In this document: positions 15,279-24,122 of the stretch, one piece after another | Numbering within the stretch: position 1 is the first letter of the stretch | How the letters are laid out: every line of letters starts with the position of its first letter | Assembly: GCF_900095745.1 (NCBI RefSeq) | Contig: NZ_FMIR01000018.1 | Coordinates: forward strand, 434,001-498,000 | Direction: 5' to 3' | Source of the DNA: Microbacterium oxydans | GTDB taxonomy: Bacteria > Actinomycetota > Actinomycetes > Actinomycetales > Microbacteriaceae | Length of the DNA: 64,000 nucleotides | Position numbers and translations under genes: made by a program | The notes under the pieces: generated by a model | Databases searched by the model: none | What the model was told of the DNA's origin: nothing | The model's input: the letters and a program-made list of their open reading frames with translations, nothing else

Positions 15279-16079
15279 TCACATGCGGGCGAAGCGCGCC
15301 CGGGCGATGCAGAAGACCCCGTAGATCGCGAAGCCCGCGCCGACCGCTCCCAGCACGAGTCCGCCGAGCGGCAGCTCCAGCAGACTGTGCAGCGCCGCAT
15401 CGAGCCCCGCGCCCTTCTCCGGATCCTGCGTGACGGCGGCGACCACGAACAGTACGCCGGTCACCCCCACCGCGATGCCCTTGCCGAAGTAGCCGATCAC
15501 CCCGAGCGTCACGATGCCACCGCGTGCGACTCCCGTCGGCAGGTCGAGCAGTTTCTCGAAGCCGCGCGTGAAGCCGCCCACGACGAACCCGATCCCCACG
15601 CCCACCACGGACAGTCCGATGACGACGAGCAGGGCGACCCCGCCCGGAGCGGAAAGCACCACGGAGCTGAGGGTCTTCGACGCCGTCTCCGAATCGGCGT
15701 TACCACCCAGCGCGTAGATGAGGGCCATGCCCGCGACCACGAGGTAGGCGAGCGCGATGCCGAAGAGCTTCACGCGCTGCCCCCACTTCTTCGTCTCGGC
15801 GGGGTCGGCGGCGAGGAACGCGCTCGCGATCTGCCACACGGCCAGAGCGATCAGGCCGGTGGCGACGAGCACGAGCAGCAATCCGCCGACCGGGTTGTTC
15901 CGGATCTGCTCCATCGCGCCATCCTGGTCGGCGTCTCCCGACGCCCCCGCGGCGATGGTGATGGCGATCGCGCCGATGATGACGTGGATCAGGCCGAGGA
16001 CGACGAACCCGACACGGGCGATGCGGCGGAAGGCGGTGGACCCCTTGGCGACGCGCGCAGCGTGCTTGACCGTGCTCAT
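15279..16079 (-). CDS. DUF1206 domain membrane protein
   Basis: 266 residues with three tandem DUF1206 units of two membrane helices each (about 20-95, 105-170, 190-265). A repeated pattern is IARVGFVVLGLIHVIIGAIA / FGIALAYLVVAGMALIYAL / GYFGKGIAVGVTGVLFVVAA. The family is common in Actinobacteria, and its function is unknown. ATG 16079 is preferred to 16082 because a TACCCT box ends six bases before it. It is convergent with the LysE gene with only 19 bp between stops. Confidence 0.93.
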   Translation of the reverse strand: MSTVKHAARVAKGSTAFRRIARVGFVVLGLIHVIIGAIAITIAAGASGDADQDGAMEQIRNNPVGGLLLVLVATGLIALAVWQIASAFLAADPAETKKWGQRVKLFGIALAYLVVAGMALIYALGGNADSETASKTLSSVVLSAPGGVALLVVIGLSVVGVGIGFVVGGFTRGFEKLLDLPTGVARGGIVTLGVIGYFGKGIAVGVTGVLFVVAAVTQDPEKGAGLDAALHSLLELPLGGLVLGAVGAGFAIYGVFCIARARFARM

Positions 16080-16085
16080 CATTGA

Positions 16086-16091
16086 AGGGTA
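16086..16091 (-). promoter_or_regulatory. -10 box of the DUF1206 gene
   Basis: TACCCT on the minus strand, six bases before ATG 16079. Confidence 0.5.
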
Positions 16092-16143
16092 TCGCCGGCA
16101 GCGGACGCGGTGGAGGGGCTTGCTTTCCCGGCGCCTCTCGGCA

Positions 16144-16779
16144 TCAGACGCTCGAAGACACGGGCTGCCGGAGAATGGTGCGCAACTTCGCCGGATCGGT
16201 GCGACGCAGGTCGCTCAGGTAGATCTCGTGATGCAGACCGCTCATCGTCAGACCGTGCTCGGGGATGAAGCGGTGATGCAGGTCGTCGAGGACCGGCCCC
16301 TCGTCGTCGAACGGACCGACGTGCAGAGTCTGCACGCTCGTCCCCTCGTGGAGGGTCTCGAGCCGCACGGCTCCGAGTGCAGGCACCGGCTCCTTCTTCT
16401 TCGCCGCTTTCTGCGCCACGGACTCCACCGCGTCGGCGAACATGGAAGGCGTGATGTGGTCGCCGACCATGATCATGAGCGTCCACTGCCAGGCCGACTT
16501 GTCGCGATGGGTGGTGAACGACTCCATGTCGGATGCGTGCCAGAGTCCCTCGAGGGGCATCACCACCGTGTCGATGCCGAGCTCGTTCCGACTGGCGAAC
16601 TTGAGCGTGTAGGCCACGGGGAACAGGGCCGAGACCGCCTCCGAATAGGCCGGAGAGGTGTTCGGGTCTCCGGCGCCGTCGATCATCAGATACTGCATCG
16701 GCGGCACCTCGACGATGCGGAACTCACCCCGCTTCGCCCGATACGCGTCGAGGGTCTTCTTGGGGTCGATCGCCGCCAT
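16144..16779 (-). CDS. GyrI-like small-molecule-binding domain protein
   Basis: 211 residues. It starts MAAIDPKKTLDAYRAKRGEF, followed by VEVPPMQYLMIDGAGDPNTS and a domain ending EHGLTMSGLHHEIYLSDLRR. This is the stand-alone GyrI-like (SHS2/AraC effector-like) group, which binds or hydrolyses small cationic compounds; no DNA-binding domain is present. GGGAGG lies upstream of ATG 16779, so the frame running up to 16941 is rejected. A second protein with a GyrI-like domain, fused to AraC, lies at 23042. It sits with its back to the large repeats of the chvE promoter. Confidence 0.85.
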   Translation of the reverse strand: MAAIDPKKTLDAYRAKRGEFRIVEVPPMQYLMIDGAGDPNTSPAYSEAVSALFPVAYTLKFASRNELGIDTVVMPLEGLWHASDMESFTTHRDKSAWQWTLMIMVGDHITPSMFADAVESVAQKAAKKKEPVPALGAVRLETLHEGTSVQTLHVGPFDDEGPVLDDLHHRFIPEHGLTMSGLHHEIYLSDLRRTDPAKLRTILRQPVSSSV

Positions 16780-16842
16780 GACGTGCCTCCCTGGTTCCGT
16801 GCGCCCAGTGTGACACGAGGTACAGACACGGGAGTCGGTCTC

Positions 16843-16879
16843 GCCGGAGTTACCTTCGAGTCTCGAAGGTAACTCCGGC
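16843..16879. promoter_or_regulatory. Distal large inverted repeat of the chvE promoter
   Basis: Two perfect 18-base arms (starting GCCGGAGTTACC) around a single central T, with the core TTCGAGTCTCGAA at 16855-16867. CTTTTT follows on the plus strand, so it could also act as a terminator. However, no plus-strand gene lies upstream to terminate, so an operator is the better reading. Confidence 0.6.
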
Positions 16880-16974
16880 CTTTTTCGTTCTTCGGGCGCA
16901 AATCTCCGGTCGTCCGGGAGGGTTCTGGGCCATCCGGCCATCTAACGTGGATCATCACGAAACGATCACGTTCC

Positions 16975-16999
16975 CTTGACTTCGAGTCTCGAACTCAAG
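16975..16999. promoter_or_regulatory. Proximal operator of the chvE promoter
   Basis: Arms CTTGACTTCGAG / CTCGAACTCAAG around one T, with 11 of 12 positions paired and the same core as the distal repeat. It overlaps a TTGACT -35-like box 90 bases upstream of chvE. Confidence 0.6.
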
Positions 17000-17088
17000 A
17001 AAGTGATCCGAGGCGGATCCCGAATGGCCGGGACGCTGACCCTCCGGACTTCGGCCGGAGGACGCATTGCACAGCAAAGGAGCTCGGA

Positions 17089-18240
17089 ATGAAGAAGAAG
17101 TATGCACTCGCGGCCCTCGGCCTCGCGGGAGTCCTCGCCCTCGCCGGTTGCGGCGGCGGCGGAGCCGGCTCCGCGGGCGGCGACACGAAGGCCTCCGGCG
17201 ACAAGGGTGACCTGCTGATCGGCGTGTCCATGCCGACGCAGACCTCCGAGCGCTGGATCGCCGACGGCACCGCCGTGCAGGAGGGGCTGGAGAAGGCCGG
17301 CTATCAGGTCGAACTGCAGTACGCCGGCGACGACATCCCGACGCAGGGCCAGCAGATCGACCAGATGATCACCAAGGGCGCCGACCTCCTGGTCATCGCC
17401 GCGATCGACGGCACCGCGCTGTCGTCGCAGCTCGACGCCGCTGCGGCAGCGAAGATCCCGGTCATCTCTTACGACCGCCTCATCCGCGACAGCGAGAACG
17501 TCGACTTCTACGTGACGTTCGACAACTACAAGGTCGGCGTGCAGCAGGCCACCTCGCTGCTGGTCGGCCTCGGTGTGCTCGACGAGGACGGCAAGGACAC
17601 CGGAGAGAAGGGCCCGTTCAACATCGAGCTCTTCGCCGGCTCGCTCGACGACAACAACGCGCACTTCTTCTGGCAGGGGGCGATGGACACGCTGCAGCCC
17701 TACATCGACGAGGGCGTGCTCTCGGTGCCGTCGGGTCAGACCGACATCGAGCAGGCGGCGATCCTGCGCTGGCAGCAGGAGACCGCGCAGAAGCGCATGG
17801 AGGATCTGCTCACCTCGACGTACGGCGGCGGCACCAAGCTCGATGGAGTGCTCTCCCCCTACGACGGGATCTCGCGGGGCATCATCACGGCACTCCAGGG
17901 CACCGGCGGTTTCGGCGCGACCATCGCCGACGGTCTCCCGATCGTCACCGGACAGGATGCCGAGATCGGCTCCATCAGCCTGATCGATCAGGGCGTGCAG
18001 TTCGCGTCGATCTTCAAGGACACGCGCAAGCTCGCCGAGCAGTCGGTCGTCGTCGCGGAGGACATGCTCGAGGGCGAGGAGCCCGAGGCGAACGACACGG
18101 AGACCTACGACAACGGCGTGAAGGTCGTGCCGTCGTACCTCCTGCAGTCGGACATCGTCTACAAGGACAACATCACCCCGCTGCTGGTCGACTCGGGTTA
18201 CTGGACCCAGGCCGAAGTCGACTCCGGCGTCGCCGAGTAA
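17089..18240 (+). CDS. chvE: Monosaccharide ABC transporter, substrate-binding lipoprotein
   Basis: 383 residues. A lipoprotein signal (MKKKYALAALGLAGVLALAG, then Cys 21) anchors it outside the membrane. The mature part is a type I periplasmic-binding fold of the ChvE group: LLIGVSMPTQTSERWIADGT, YAGDDIPTQGQQIDQMITKG, ISYDRLIRDSENVDFYVTFD, and GQDAEIGSISLIDQGVQFAS. This group binds xylose, arabinose, galactose or glucose. AAAGGAG precedes the ATG. It is first in the chvE-gguA-gguB operon and is followed by a stable hairpin. The exact sugar cannot be read from sequence alone. Confidence 0.93.
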   Translation: MKKKYALAALGLAGVLALAGCGGGGAGSAGGDTKASGDKGDLLIGVSMPTQTSERWIADGTAVQEGLEKAGYQVELQYAGDDIPTQGQQIDQMITKGADLLVIAAIDGTALSSQLDAAAAAKIPVISYDRLIRDSENVDFYVTFDNYKVGVQQATSLLVGLGVLDEDGKDTGEKGPFNIELFAGSLDDNNAHFFWQGAMDTLQPYIDEGVLSVPSGQTDIEQAAILRWQQETAQKRMEDLLTSTYGGGTKLDGVLSPYDGISRGIITALQGTGGFGATIADGLPIVTGQDAEIGSISLIDQGVQFASIFKDTRKLAEQSVVVAEDMLEGEEPEANDTETYDNGVKVVPSYLLQSDIVYKDNITPLLVDSGYWTQAEVDSGVAE

Positions 18241-18250
18241 TCATCGCTCC

Positions 18251-18281
18251 GGGGCGTGACGTCGACACGACGTCACGCCCC
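18251..18281. promoter_or_regulatory. Intra-operon hairpin between chvE and gguA
   Basis: A 14-bp perfect stem GGGGCGTGACGTCG / CGACGTCACGCCCC with a three-base loop and no T run. It probably protects the 3' end of chvE mRNA and lowers read-through, so binding protein exceeds the membrane parts. Confidence 0.65.
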
Positions 18282-18304
18282 TCTCGACGGAAAGGAGCCG
18301 GTTC

Positions 18305-19846
18305 ATGACGACACCGGTACTGCAGATGCGGGAGATCGAGAAGAGCTTTCCCGGCGTCAAGGCGCTCCAGGGCGTCGACCTCGATGTCCGCCGCGGCGAG
18401 ATCCATGCGATCTGCGGCGAGAACGGGGCGGGGAAGTCCACTCTCATGAAGGTGCTGTCGGGTGTCTACCCGCACGGTGCGTACGAGGGCGAGATCGTCT
18501 ACGAGGGCGAGGAGGCGAAGTTCGGATCCATCAGCGACTCCGAGCACGTCGGCATCGTGATCATCCATCAGGAGCTCGCGCTGATCCCCTACCTCAGCGT
18601 CGCGGAGAACATCTTCCTCGGCAACGAGCGTCGCGGGGCGGGCGGACTCATCGACTGGGACCGCGCGAACTCCGAGGCCTCGCAGCTGCTCGCCCAGGTC
18701 GGCCTCGACGAGAACCCCGCCACGCCGGTCGGTCAGCTCGGCGTGGGCAAGCAGCAGCTCGTCGAGATCGCGAAGGCACTGTCGAAGAACGTGCGCCTGC
18801 TCATCCTCGACGAGCCGACCGCCGCGCTCAACGACACCGACTCGGCGCACCTGCTCGACCTGCTCCGGCGGCTGCGCGACGGCGGGATGACGTCGATCAT
18901 CATCTCGCACAAGCTCAACGAGATCGACGCGATCGCCGACCGCACGACGATCCTCCGCGACGGCCGGTCCATCGAGACGCTCGACATGAGCGATCCGGCC
19001 TCGACGCAGGACCGGATCATCCGCGGCATGGTCGGGCGCGACCTCGCCCACCGCTTCCCGGAGCGGGTGCCGGAACTCGGCGAGGAGGTGCTGCGGATCG
19101 AGAACTGGACCGTGCATCACCCGACCCAGCCGGGACGGATCATGGTCGACGACGCCTCCCTCACGGTGCGCGCGGGAGAGGTCGTCGGCATCGCCGGGCT
19201 GATGGGCGCCGGACGCACGGAACTCGCCATGAGCGTCTTCGGCCGCACCTACGGGCGGAACGCGAAGGGACGAGTGCTCGTCCGCGGCAAAGAGGTCGAC
19301 ACGTCGACCACGAGCGCCGCCATCCGCTCCGGGATCGCCTACGCGACCGAGGATCGCAAGAAGTTCGGGCTGAACCTCATCGACGACATCCGCCACAACA
19401 TCACCCTCGCGTCGCTGCGGATGATCAGCCCCGGCGGCTGGATCGACGCGAACCGGGAACTCCGGATCGCGGAGCAGTACCGCGCCGAGATGAATATCAA
19501 GACGCCCAGTGTGCTCCAGCTCGTGGGCAACCTCTCCGGCGGCAACCAGCAGAAGGTCGTGCTGAGCAAGTGGATCCAGACGGAGCCCGACGTGCTGATC
19601 CTCGATGAGCCCACGCGCGGCATCGACATCGGCGCCAAGTACGAGATCTACACGATCATCAACCGCCTGGTCGCGGCCGGGAAGGGCGTGCTCGTCATCT
19701 CGTCCGAGCTGCCCGAGCTGCTGGGCATCTGCGACCGCATCTACACCCTGGCCTTCGGCAGGATCACCGGCGAGCTGCCGGCCGCCGAGGCCACCCAGGA
19801 GAACCTCATGCAACTCATGACTGTCGAAAGGACGGCCGAACGATGA
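18305..19846 (+). CDS. gguA: Monosaccharide ABC transporter ATPase, two domains
   Basis: 513 residues, twin ABC cassettes as in sugar importers of the RbsA/XylG/MmsA group. The first cassette has [16 protein letters not shown] at about residue 39, signature [13 protein letters not shown] at about 145, and Walker [13 protein letters not shown]. The second has a degenerate Walker [14 protein letters not shown] at about 300, [14 protein letters not shown] at about 408, and [12 protein letters not shown]. This asymmetry is normal in the family. It powers sugar import with GguB and ChvE. AAAGGAG precedes the ATG, and the stop overlaps gguB by four bases. Confidence 0.95.
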   Translation: MTTPVLQMREIEKSFPGVKALQGVDLDVRRGEIHAICGENGAGKSTLMKVLSGVYPHGAYEGEIVYEGEEAKFGSISDSEHVGIVIIHQELALIPYLSVAENIFLGNERRGAGGLIDWDRANSEASQLLAQVGLDENPATPVGQLGVGKQQLVEIAKALSKNVRLLILDEPTAALNDTDSAHLLDLLRRLRDGGMTSIIISHKLNEIDAIADRTTILRDGRSIETLDMSDPASTQDRIIRGMVGRDLAHRFPERVPELGEEVLRIENWTVHHPTQPGRIMVDDASLTVRAGEVVGIAGLMGAGRTELAMSVFGRTYGRNAKGRVLVRGKEVDTSTTSAAIRSGIAYATEDRKKFGLNLIDDIRHNITLASLRMISPGGWIDANRELRIAEQYRAEMNIKTPSVLQLVGNLSGGNQQKVVLSKWIQTEPDVLILDEPTRGIDIGAKYEIYTIINRLVAAGKGVLVISSELPELLGICDRIYTLAFGRITGELPAAEATQENLMQLMTVERTAER

Positions 19847-21021
19847 CCGGCGTCACCAACCTGTTGAGCCTCGCCACGCGCAACCTGCGCCAGAGCGGCA
19901 TCCTCGTCGCCTTCATCGCGATCGTGGCCTTCTTCGCCATCCTGAACCCGACGTTCCTCTCCCCGGGGAACCTCACGAACATCGTTTTGCAGTACTCCTA
20001 CATCCTGATCCTCGCGATCGGCATGGTGATCGTCATCATCGCCGGTCACATCGACCTCTCGGTCGGCTCGGTCGTCGCCCTCACGGGTGCCACCGCCGCG
20101 GTCCTCGTGATCCGGATGCAGCTGCCCTGGTGGGTCGGCGTCATCGCCGCGCTGGTGGTCGGCCTCCTGGTCGGGGCATGGCAGGGCTTCTGGGTGGCGT
20201 TCGTCGGCATCCCGGCGTTCATCGTGACGCTCGCCGGCATGCTGCTCTTCCGCGGTCTGACCTTCATCGTGCTGGGCAACGTCTCGCTGTCGCCCTTCGG
20301 CGGCACCTATTACTCGATAGCCAACGGATTCTTCAACGGACTCTTCGGCGGCTACGGGGTCGACGTGTTCACCCTCGTGATCTTCGCCATCGGCGTGGGC
20401 GGCTATGCGGTGTGGCAGGTACGCAGCCGACGCTCGAAGGTCGCGCACCAGCAGTCGGTCGAGGCGCTGGGCTGGTTCATCCTGAAGATCGCCCTGATCG
20501 CCGCCGTCGTGATGTGGTTCGGCTACCAGCTGTCCACCAGCCGCGGTCTCCCCTTCGTGCTGATCCTCCTCGCCGTGCTGATCATCGCCTACTCGGTCAT
20601 CACGCAGAAGAGCGTGTTCGGGCGTCACGTCTACGCGATCGGCGGCAACCTTCACGCCGCCCTGCTGAGCGGCGTCAACGTGCGCCGGGTCAACTTCTGG
20701 ATCTTCGTGAACATGGGACTGCTCGCCGGTGTCGCCGGAGTCGTCTTCTCCTCACGCACGAACGGCGCACAGCCGGGAGCCGGGAACATGTTCGAGCTCG
20801 ACGCGATCGCTGCCTGCTTCATCGGCGGCGCCGCCGTCACCGGTGGCGTGGGGCGCGTCGGCGGAGCGATCGTCGGCGGTCTGATCATGGCGGTGATGAG
20901 CAACGGCATGCAGCTCATGGGACTCGACCAGGCGACGCAGCAGGTCGTGAAGGGCCTGGTGCTCCTGATCGCCGTCGCGTTCGACGTCTGGAACAAGCGT
21001 CGGGCGGGTGCCGCACGCTGA
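19843..21021 (+). CDS. gguB: Monosaccharide ABC transporter permease
   Basis: 392 residues, about ten membrane helices, BPD_transp_2 family. Landmarks are [20 protein letters not shown] near residue 50 (the conserved GxIDLSVGS loop), [20 protein letters not shown] near 125, [20 protein letters not shown] near 265, and [17 protein letters not shown] near 325. It is longer than RbsC because of an inserted region (about 190-240), as in GguB/MmsB proteins. It forms the channel for ChvE-delivered sugar. The ATG overlaps the gguA stop (ATGA). A separate promoter for the ROK gene follows. Confidence 0.95.
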   Translation: MTGVTNLLSLATRNLRQSGILVAFIAIVAFFAILNPTFLSPGNLTNIVLQYSYILILAIGMVIVIIAGHIDLSVGSVVALTGATAAVLVIRMQLPWWVGVIAALVVGLLVGAWQGFWVAFVGIPAFIVTLAGMLLFRGLTFIVLGNVSLSPFGGTYYSIANGFFNGLFGGYGVDVFTLVIFAIGVGGYAVWQVRSRRSKVAHQQSVEALGWFILKIALIAAVVMWFGYQLSTSRGLPFVLILLAVLIIAYSVITQKSVFGRHVYAIGGNLHAALLSGVNVRRVNFWIFVNMGLLAGVAGVVFSSRTNGAQPGAGNMFELDAIAACFIGGAAVTGGVGRVGGAIVGGLIMAVMSNGMQLMGLDQATQQVVKGLVLLIAVAFDVWNKRRAGAAR

Positions 21022-21046
21022 CCCCGGCCGTGCCGATCCCACGCGA

Positions 21047-21052
21047 TATGCT
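21047..21052 (+). promoter_or_regulatory. -10 box of the ROK gene
   Basis: TATGCT, six bases before ATG 21059. The regulator may therefore be transcribed independently of gguAB. Confidence 0.5.
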
Positions 21053-21058
21053 CCCGCT

Positions 21059-22237
21059 ATGAGCAGATGGTCGAGCGGTTCCCAATCGGGATTGCGCGAG
21101 GCCAACACGGCCAAGATCGTCGACGCGGTCAAGCGCTTCGGCGGGCTCACCCAGGTCGAGCTCGCCGAAGCGACCACCCTGTCGACGGCGACGGTGTCGG
21201 CGATCGTGAAGGAGCTCTCGCTCTCGGGCCTGGTGGAGACCCACCCCACCTCGCGGAGTGGCCGTCGCGCACAGCTCGTCACCATCGCCCGGCGTGCCGG
21301 GCTGGTGGCCGCCGTGCACATCGGAAGCCGCAGCATGCGGGTGCGTCTCAACGACGTCGGGCAGTCGGTTCTCGCCGACCGGTCGATGCCGCTGCCCGCC
21401 GACCACGCCGAGGACACGGTGCTCGATCGCATCACGCTCCTCATCATCGAGATGCTCGACATGATCGCGGCGCAAGCCGATGAGCTGATCGGCCTCTGCA
21501 TCGCGATTCCGGCGCCCATCGACCCCGACACCGGTCTGGTCGCCTATCCCGGCGTCATGCGGCGGTGGGAATCGCAGCCCATCGCCGCGGTCGTCGAGCA
21601 GCGCCTCGGATGCCCGGTGCTGGTGGAGAAGGACGCCAACCTCGCCGCGCTCGCCGAGGCGACGCTCGGCACGGCTCGGGACGTCTCGGACAGTCTGTTC
21701 GTCAACGCCTCGTACACGACGAGCGCCGGCGTGATCATCGATTCGAAGCTCTACCGCGGACGCGGCGGCACGGCGGGTGAGATCGGGCACGTGCAGGTCG
21801 ACCCCGCCGGGTCCATCTGCCCCTGCGGGCAGCGCGGCTGCCTCGAGACCGTCGTCGGAGCTGAGGCGGTCACGGCACCGCTGCGGGCCGCCTACGGCCA
21901 GGTCACCTTCAAGGACGTCATCGCCCGCGCCGCCGCCGGCGACCCTGGCTGCGCGCGAGTCGTGTCCGATGCGGGTACGACGCTCGGCCGCGTGGTCGCG
22001 GGTGTCTGTCAGACGCTCGACCCCGAGATCATCACGATCGGCGGTGAGCTGACCGACGCCGGCCCGGTCTTCCTGCTGCCGTTCGCCGCGGCGCTGCGCG
22101 AGCATGCGCCACAGCGGCGCGCTCCTCGCCGCGAACCGATCCCCGCGTCGTTCGGCAAGGACACGGTGCTCGTCGGCGCGACCATCCACATCCTGCAGTC
22201 GACCGACCCCTCCCAGCTTCTCGAGGGACGCCCATGA
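21059..22237 (+). CDS. ROK family transcriptional regulator
   Basis: 392 residues. The N-terminal winged helix (about 10-75) reads LREANTAKIVDAVKRFGGLT, then QVELAEATTLSTATVSAIVK. The C-terminal sugar-kinase fold has the zinc motif CPCGQRGCLE at about 257 and GEIGHVQVD just before it, as in NagC/XylR/Mlc proteins. It senses a sugar or sugar phosphate and is the best candidate to bind the twin TTCGAGTCTCGAA sites before chvE. It has its own -10 box and is coupled (ATGA overlap) to an extra ABC ATPase, an unusual partner for a ROK regulator. Confidence 0.92.
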   Translation: MSRWSSGSQSGLREANTAKIVDAVKRFGGLTQVELAEATTLSTATVSAIVKELSLSGLVETHPTSRSGRRAQLVTIARRAGLVAAVHIGSRSMRVRLNDVGQSVLADRSMPLPADHAEDTVLDRITLLIIEMLDMIAAQADELIGLCIAIPAPIDPDTGLVAYPGVMRRWESQPIAAVVEQRLGCPVLVEKDANLAALAEATLGTARDVSDSLFVNASYTTSAGVIIDSKLYRGRGGTAGEIGHVQVDPAGSICPCGQRGCLETVVGAEAVTAPLRAAYGQVTFKDVIARAAAGDPGCARVVSDAGTTLGRVVAGVCQTLDPEIITIGGELTDAGPVFLLPFAAALREHAPQRRAPRREPIPASFGKDTVLVGATIHILQSTDPSQLLEGRP

Positions 22238-23013
22238 CTCTCTCGGCGTCGCAGGCGGAGCCGCTGCTCACCCTGCGCGGCATCACGAAGCGCTTCGGTG
22301 CCGTCGAAGCGCTCACCGACGTCGACTTCACGGTGAACGCCCGCGAAGTGGTCGGTCTCGTGGGCGACAACGCCGCGGGCAAGTCGACGCTGGCCAAGGT
22401 CATCGCCGGCGCGCTCACACCGACCTCCGGCGAGATCCGCATCAACGGCGAGCGCGTCGACATCTCCTCCCCCGCCGAGGCGAATCGACTCGGCATCGCG
22501 ACGGTCTTCCAGGACCTCGCCGTCTGCGAGAACCTCGACGTCACGGCCAACGTCTTCCTCGGACGCGAGCTGCGCACCTCCAAGGGCATGCTGCGCGAAG
22601 GCGAGATGGAGAATGCGACCCGGCAGGCGCTGACCGATCTGGCGGCCAACATCCCGTCGACCCGCACGCCGCTCAACTCCCTGTCCGGCGGCCAGCGACA
22701 GGCCGTGGCGATCGCGCGCACCCTCATCAGCCAGCCCCGGCTGGTCGTGCTCGATGAGCCGACCGCCTCGCTCAGCGTCGCGCAGACCGCCGACGTGCTC
22801 ACCCACATCGAGCAGCTGCGGGAGCTCGGTCTGGGCGTCGTGTTCATCAGTCACAACATCGCCGACGTGCAGGCGGTGTCCGACCGTGTCGAGGTGCTGC
22901 GGCACGGCCGCAACAACGGCAGCTTCTCCAGCCAGGATGCCGCCTACTCCGACCTCATCGCCGCGATCATCGGCACCTATCGCCCGCCGAGGAAGGGCGA
23001 TGCCCCGCGCTGA
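22234..23013 (+). CDS. Single-domain sugar ABC ATPase without own permease
   Basis: 259 residues, one complete cassette: Walker A GDNAAGKSTLAKVIAG at about residue 47, signature LSGGQRQAVAIAR at about 151, Walker B LVVLDEPTASLS at about 173, and H-loop FISHNI near 207. It resembles FrcA-type ATPases of sugar importers, which work as dimers with a permease and a binding protein. Neither is encoded beside it; the only permease here is GguB. It is translationally coupled to the ROK regulator (ATG overlaps TGA). It may serve a distant permease, substitute for GguA, or regulate. A hairpin overlaps its 3' end. Confidence 0.88.
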   Translation: MTLSASQAEPLLTLRGITKRFGAVEALTDVDFTVNAREVVGLVGDNAAGKSTLAKVIAGALTPTSGEIRINGERVDISSPAEANRLGIATVFQDLAVCENLDVTANVFLGRELRTSKGMLREGEMENATRQALTDLAANIPSTRTPLNSLSGGQRQAVAIARTLISQPRLVVLDEPTASLSVAQTADVLTHIEQLRELGLGVVFISHNIADVQAVSDRVEVLRHGRNNGSFSSQDAAYSDLIAAIIGTYRPPRKGDAPR

Positions 23014-23035
23014 TCGGTGTCCAACGCGGGGCATC
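22999..23035. terminator. Bidirectional hairpin between convergent ABC and AraC genes
   Basis: An 11-bp perfect stem GATGCCCCGCG (22999-23009) / CGCGGGGCATC (23025-23035). The first arm lies in the last codons of the ABC gene. Confidence 0.7.
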
Positions 23036-23041
23036 GGGTGT

Positions 23042-23905
23042 TCAGCCCTGTTCGATCGGCAACCAGAGCTCGCACGACGCGAAGTCGCCGGTGAATTCGA
23101 GGTACCGCACGATCGAGGGGCCGGGCCGCAGCCGCCACGGGTTCGACGGGAACCACTCGGTCGCCGTGGCCGCCCACAGGTTCTGCAGCGTCGCCGGGAA
23201 CGCACCCCGCGCGGCGAAGACCGCCCAGGACCCTTCGTCGAGGCGCAGGGAATCGAGGTCGTCGGGCACCGCGGTGGTGGCCTGCAGGGCGACGCCGTGC
23301 AGATATGTGAGCAGCGTGCCCTCCGGTGCGTCGGGCTCGACATCGGCGGTGATCGCGAGGATCCCCGCGGGGTCCGCGTCGGCGAGCGCCTTGAGGCGCG
23401 CGTGCTCCTCGGGCGCGATCGCGGCGATGTGCGCCTGGATGTGCGGGTTGACGCCCTCGTGGATCAGCGGGACCTCGGCGGCGTGACCGGCGAGGACGAA
23501 CGCGGGACGGTGGGTGATGGTGACGTCCATCGGGATGCTCCCTTCGACGCTCAGGCGGAACCGGAGCGTGGGTTGTGTGCGGAGAGGACCCCCGTCTCGG
23601 CGCGCGTCGGCCGGGCCGATGCCGTGCACCGCACGGAAGGCACGGCCGAAAGCCTCGACCGAGCCGTACCCGTGGCGCACGGCCACGTCGAGCAGGCTCG
23701 GGGCACCGGCCGCGAGTTCCGCGCCGGCAAGCGTCATGCGACGCCTCCGCACATACTCCGAGAGCGGCATGCCAGCCAGCGCCGAGAACATCCGACGCAG
23801 GTGGTACTCGGTCGTGCCGTGCTCACGTGCGAACCCGGCGACGTCGATCTCGTCGGAGCGAGTGGCTTCGACGCGGTCGACCAGGGCGTTGAGCGTTCCG
23901 ATCAT
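23042..23905 (-). CDS. AraC family regulator with GyrI-like effector domain
   Basis: 287 residues. The N-terminal AraC DNA-binding domain has two helix-turn-helix units (AGFAREHGTTEYHLRRMFSA, and VAVRHGYGSVEAFGRAFRAV) at about 20-105. The C-terminal GyrI-like domain (about 125-287) contains ITHRPAFVLAGHAAEVPLIH, LLTYLHGVALQAT and ELWLPIEQG. This order is that of SoxS/Rob/BmrR-like drug or toxin sensors. GGAAAGGAGG precedes ATG 23905, so the longer frame to 23953 is not used. It stands alone; its target genes are not evident. Confidence 0.9.
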   Translation of the reverse strand: MIGTLNALVDRVEATRSDEIDVAGFAREHGTTEYHLRRMFSALAGMPLSEYVRRRRMTLAGAELAAGAPSLLDVAVRHGYGSVEAFGRAFRAVHGIGPADARRDGGPLRTQPTLRFRLSVEGSIPMDVTITHRPAFVLAGHAAEVPLIHEGVNPHIQAHIAAIAPEEHARLKALADADPAGILAITADVEPDAPEGTLLTYLHGVALQATTAVPDDLDSLRLDEGSWAVFAARGAFPATLQNLWAATATEWFPSNPWRLRPGPSIVRYLEFTGDFASCELWLPIEQG

Positions 23906-23987
23906 GAGGTCCTCCTTTCCCCACCATCGTCGCCGCGCCAGCGCCGCCGGCACCCGACTTCTCCGGTCGGATGCGATCGGCTCCCCG

Positions 23988-24122
23988 TCAGAGTTCGACG
24001 GGCGGCGCCGGCTCGTTCTCGGCGGCCTCGGGATGACGGGCGAGATTCACGATCGCGGCGACGAGGCCGCCCCAGATCGTGACCATGGCGATGATCATCA
24101 TGACGATCGCTGTCGTGGTCAT
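23988..24122 (-). CDS. metS: MetS-type small subunit of NSS transporter
   Basis: 44 residues: MTTTAIVMMIIAMVTIWGGL, then VAAIVNLARHPEAAENE. It has one membrane helix and a short polar tail. In Corynebacterium glutamicum the analogous MetS is required for sodium-coupled methionine (and alanine) uptake with MetP. Its ATG overlaps the stop of the large subunit by four bases (24119-24122), so the two are co-translated. At this length it is easy to miss in automatic gene calls. The substrate is inferred only from the homologous pair. Confidence 0.85.
   Translation of the reverse strand: MTTTAIVMMIIAMVTIWGGLVAAIVNLARHPEAAENEPAPPVEL

Larger units (their letters stand above)
16780..17088. other. Regulatory intergenic region before chvE
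   Basis: 309 bases without a gene. It carries a 37-base perfect inverted repeat (16843-16879) and a second 25-base repeat (16975-16999) that share the core TTCGAGTCTCGAA; the cores are 126 bp apart. A TTGACT (16976-16981) is a possible -35 for chvE inside the second repeat. I see no small ORF. Confidence 0.7.

Noticed and set aside
16843..16885. Reading the 37-base repeat plus CTTTTT as a terminator
   Set aside because: No plus-strand gene lies upstream, and its core is repeated at the chvE promoter, so an operator explains more. A dual role is not excluded.
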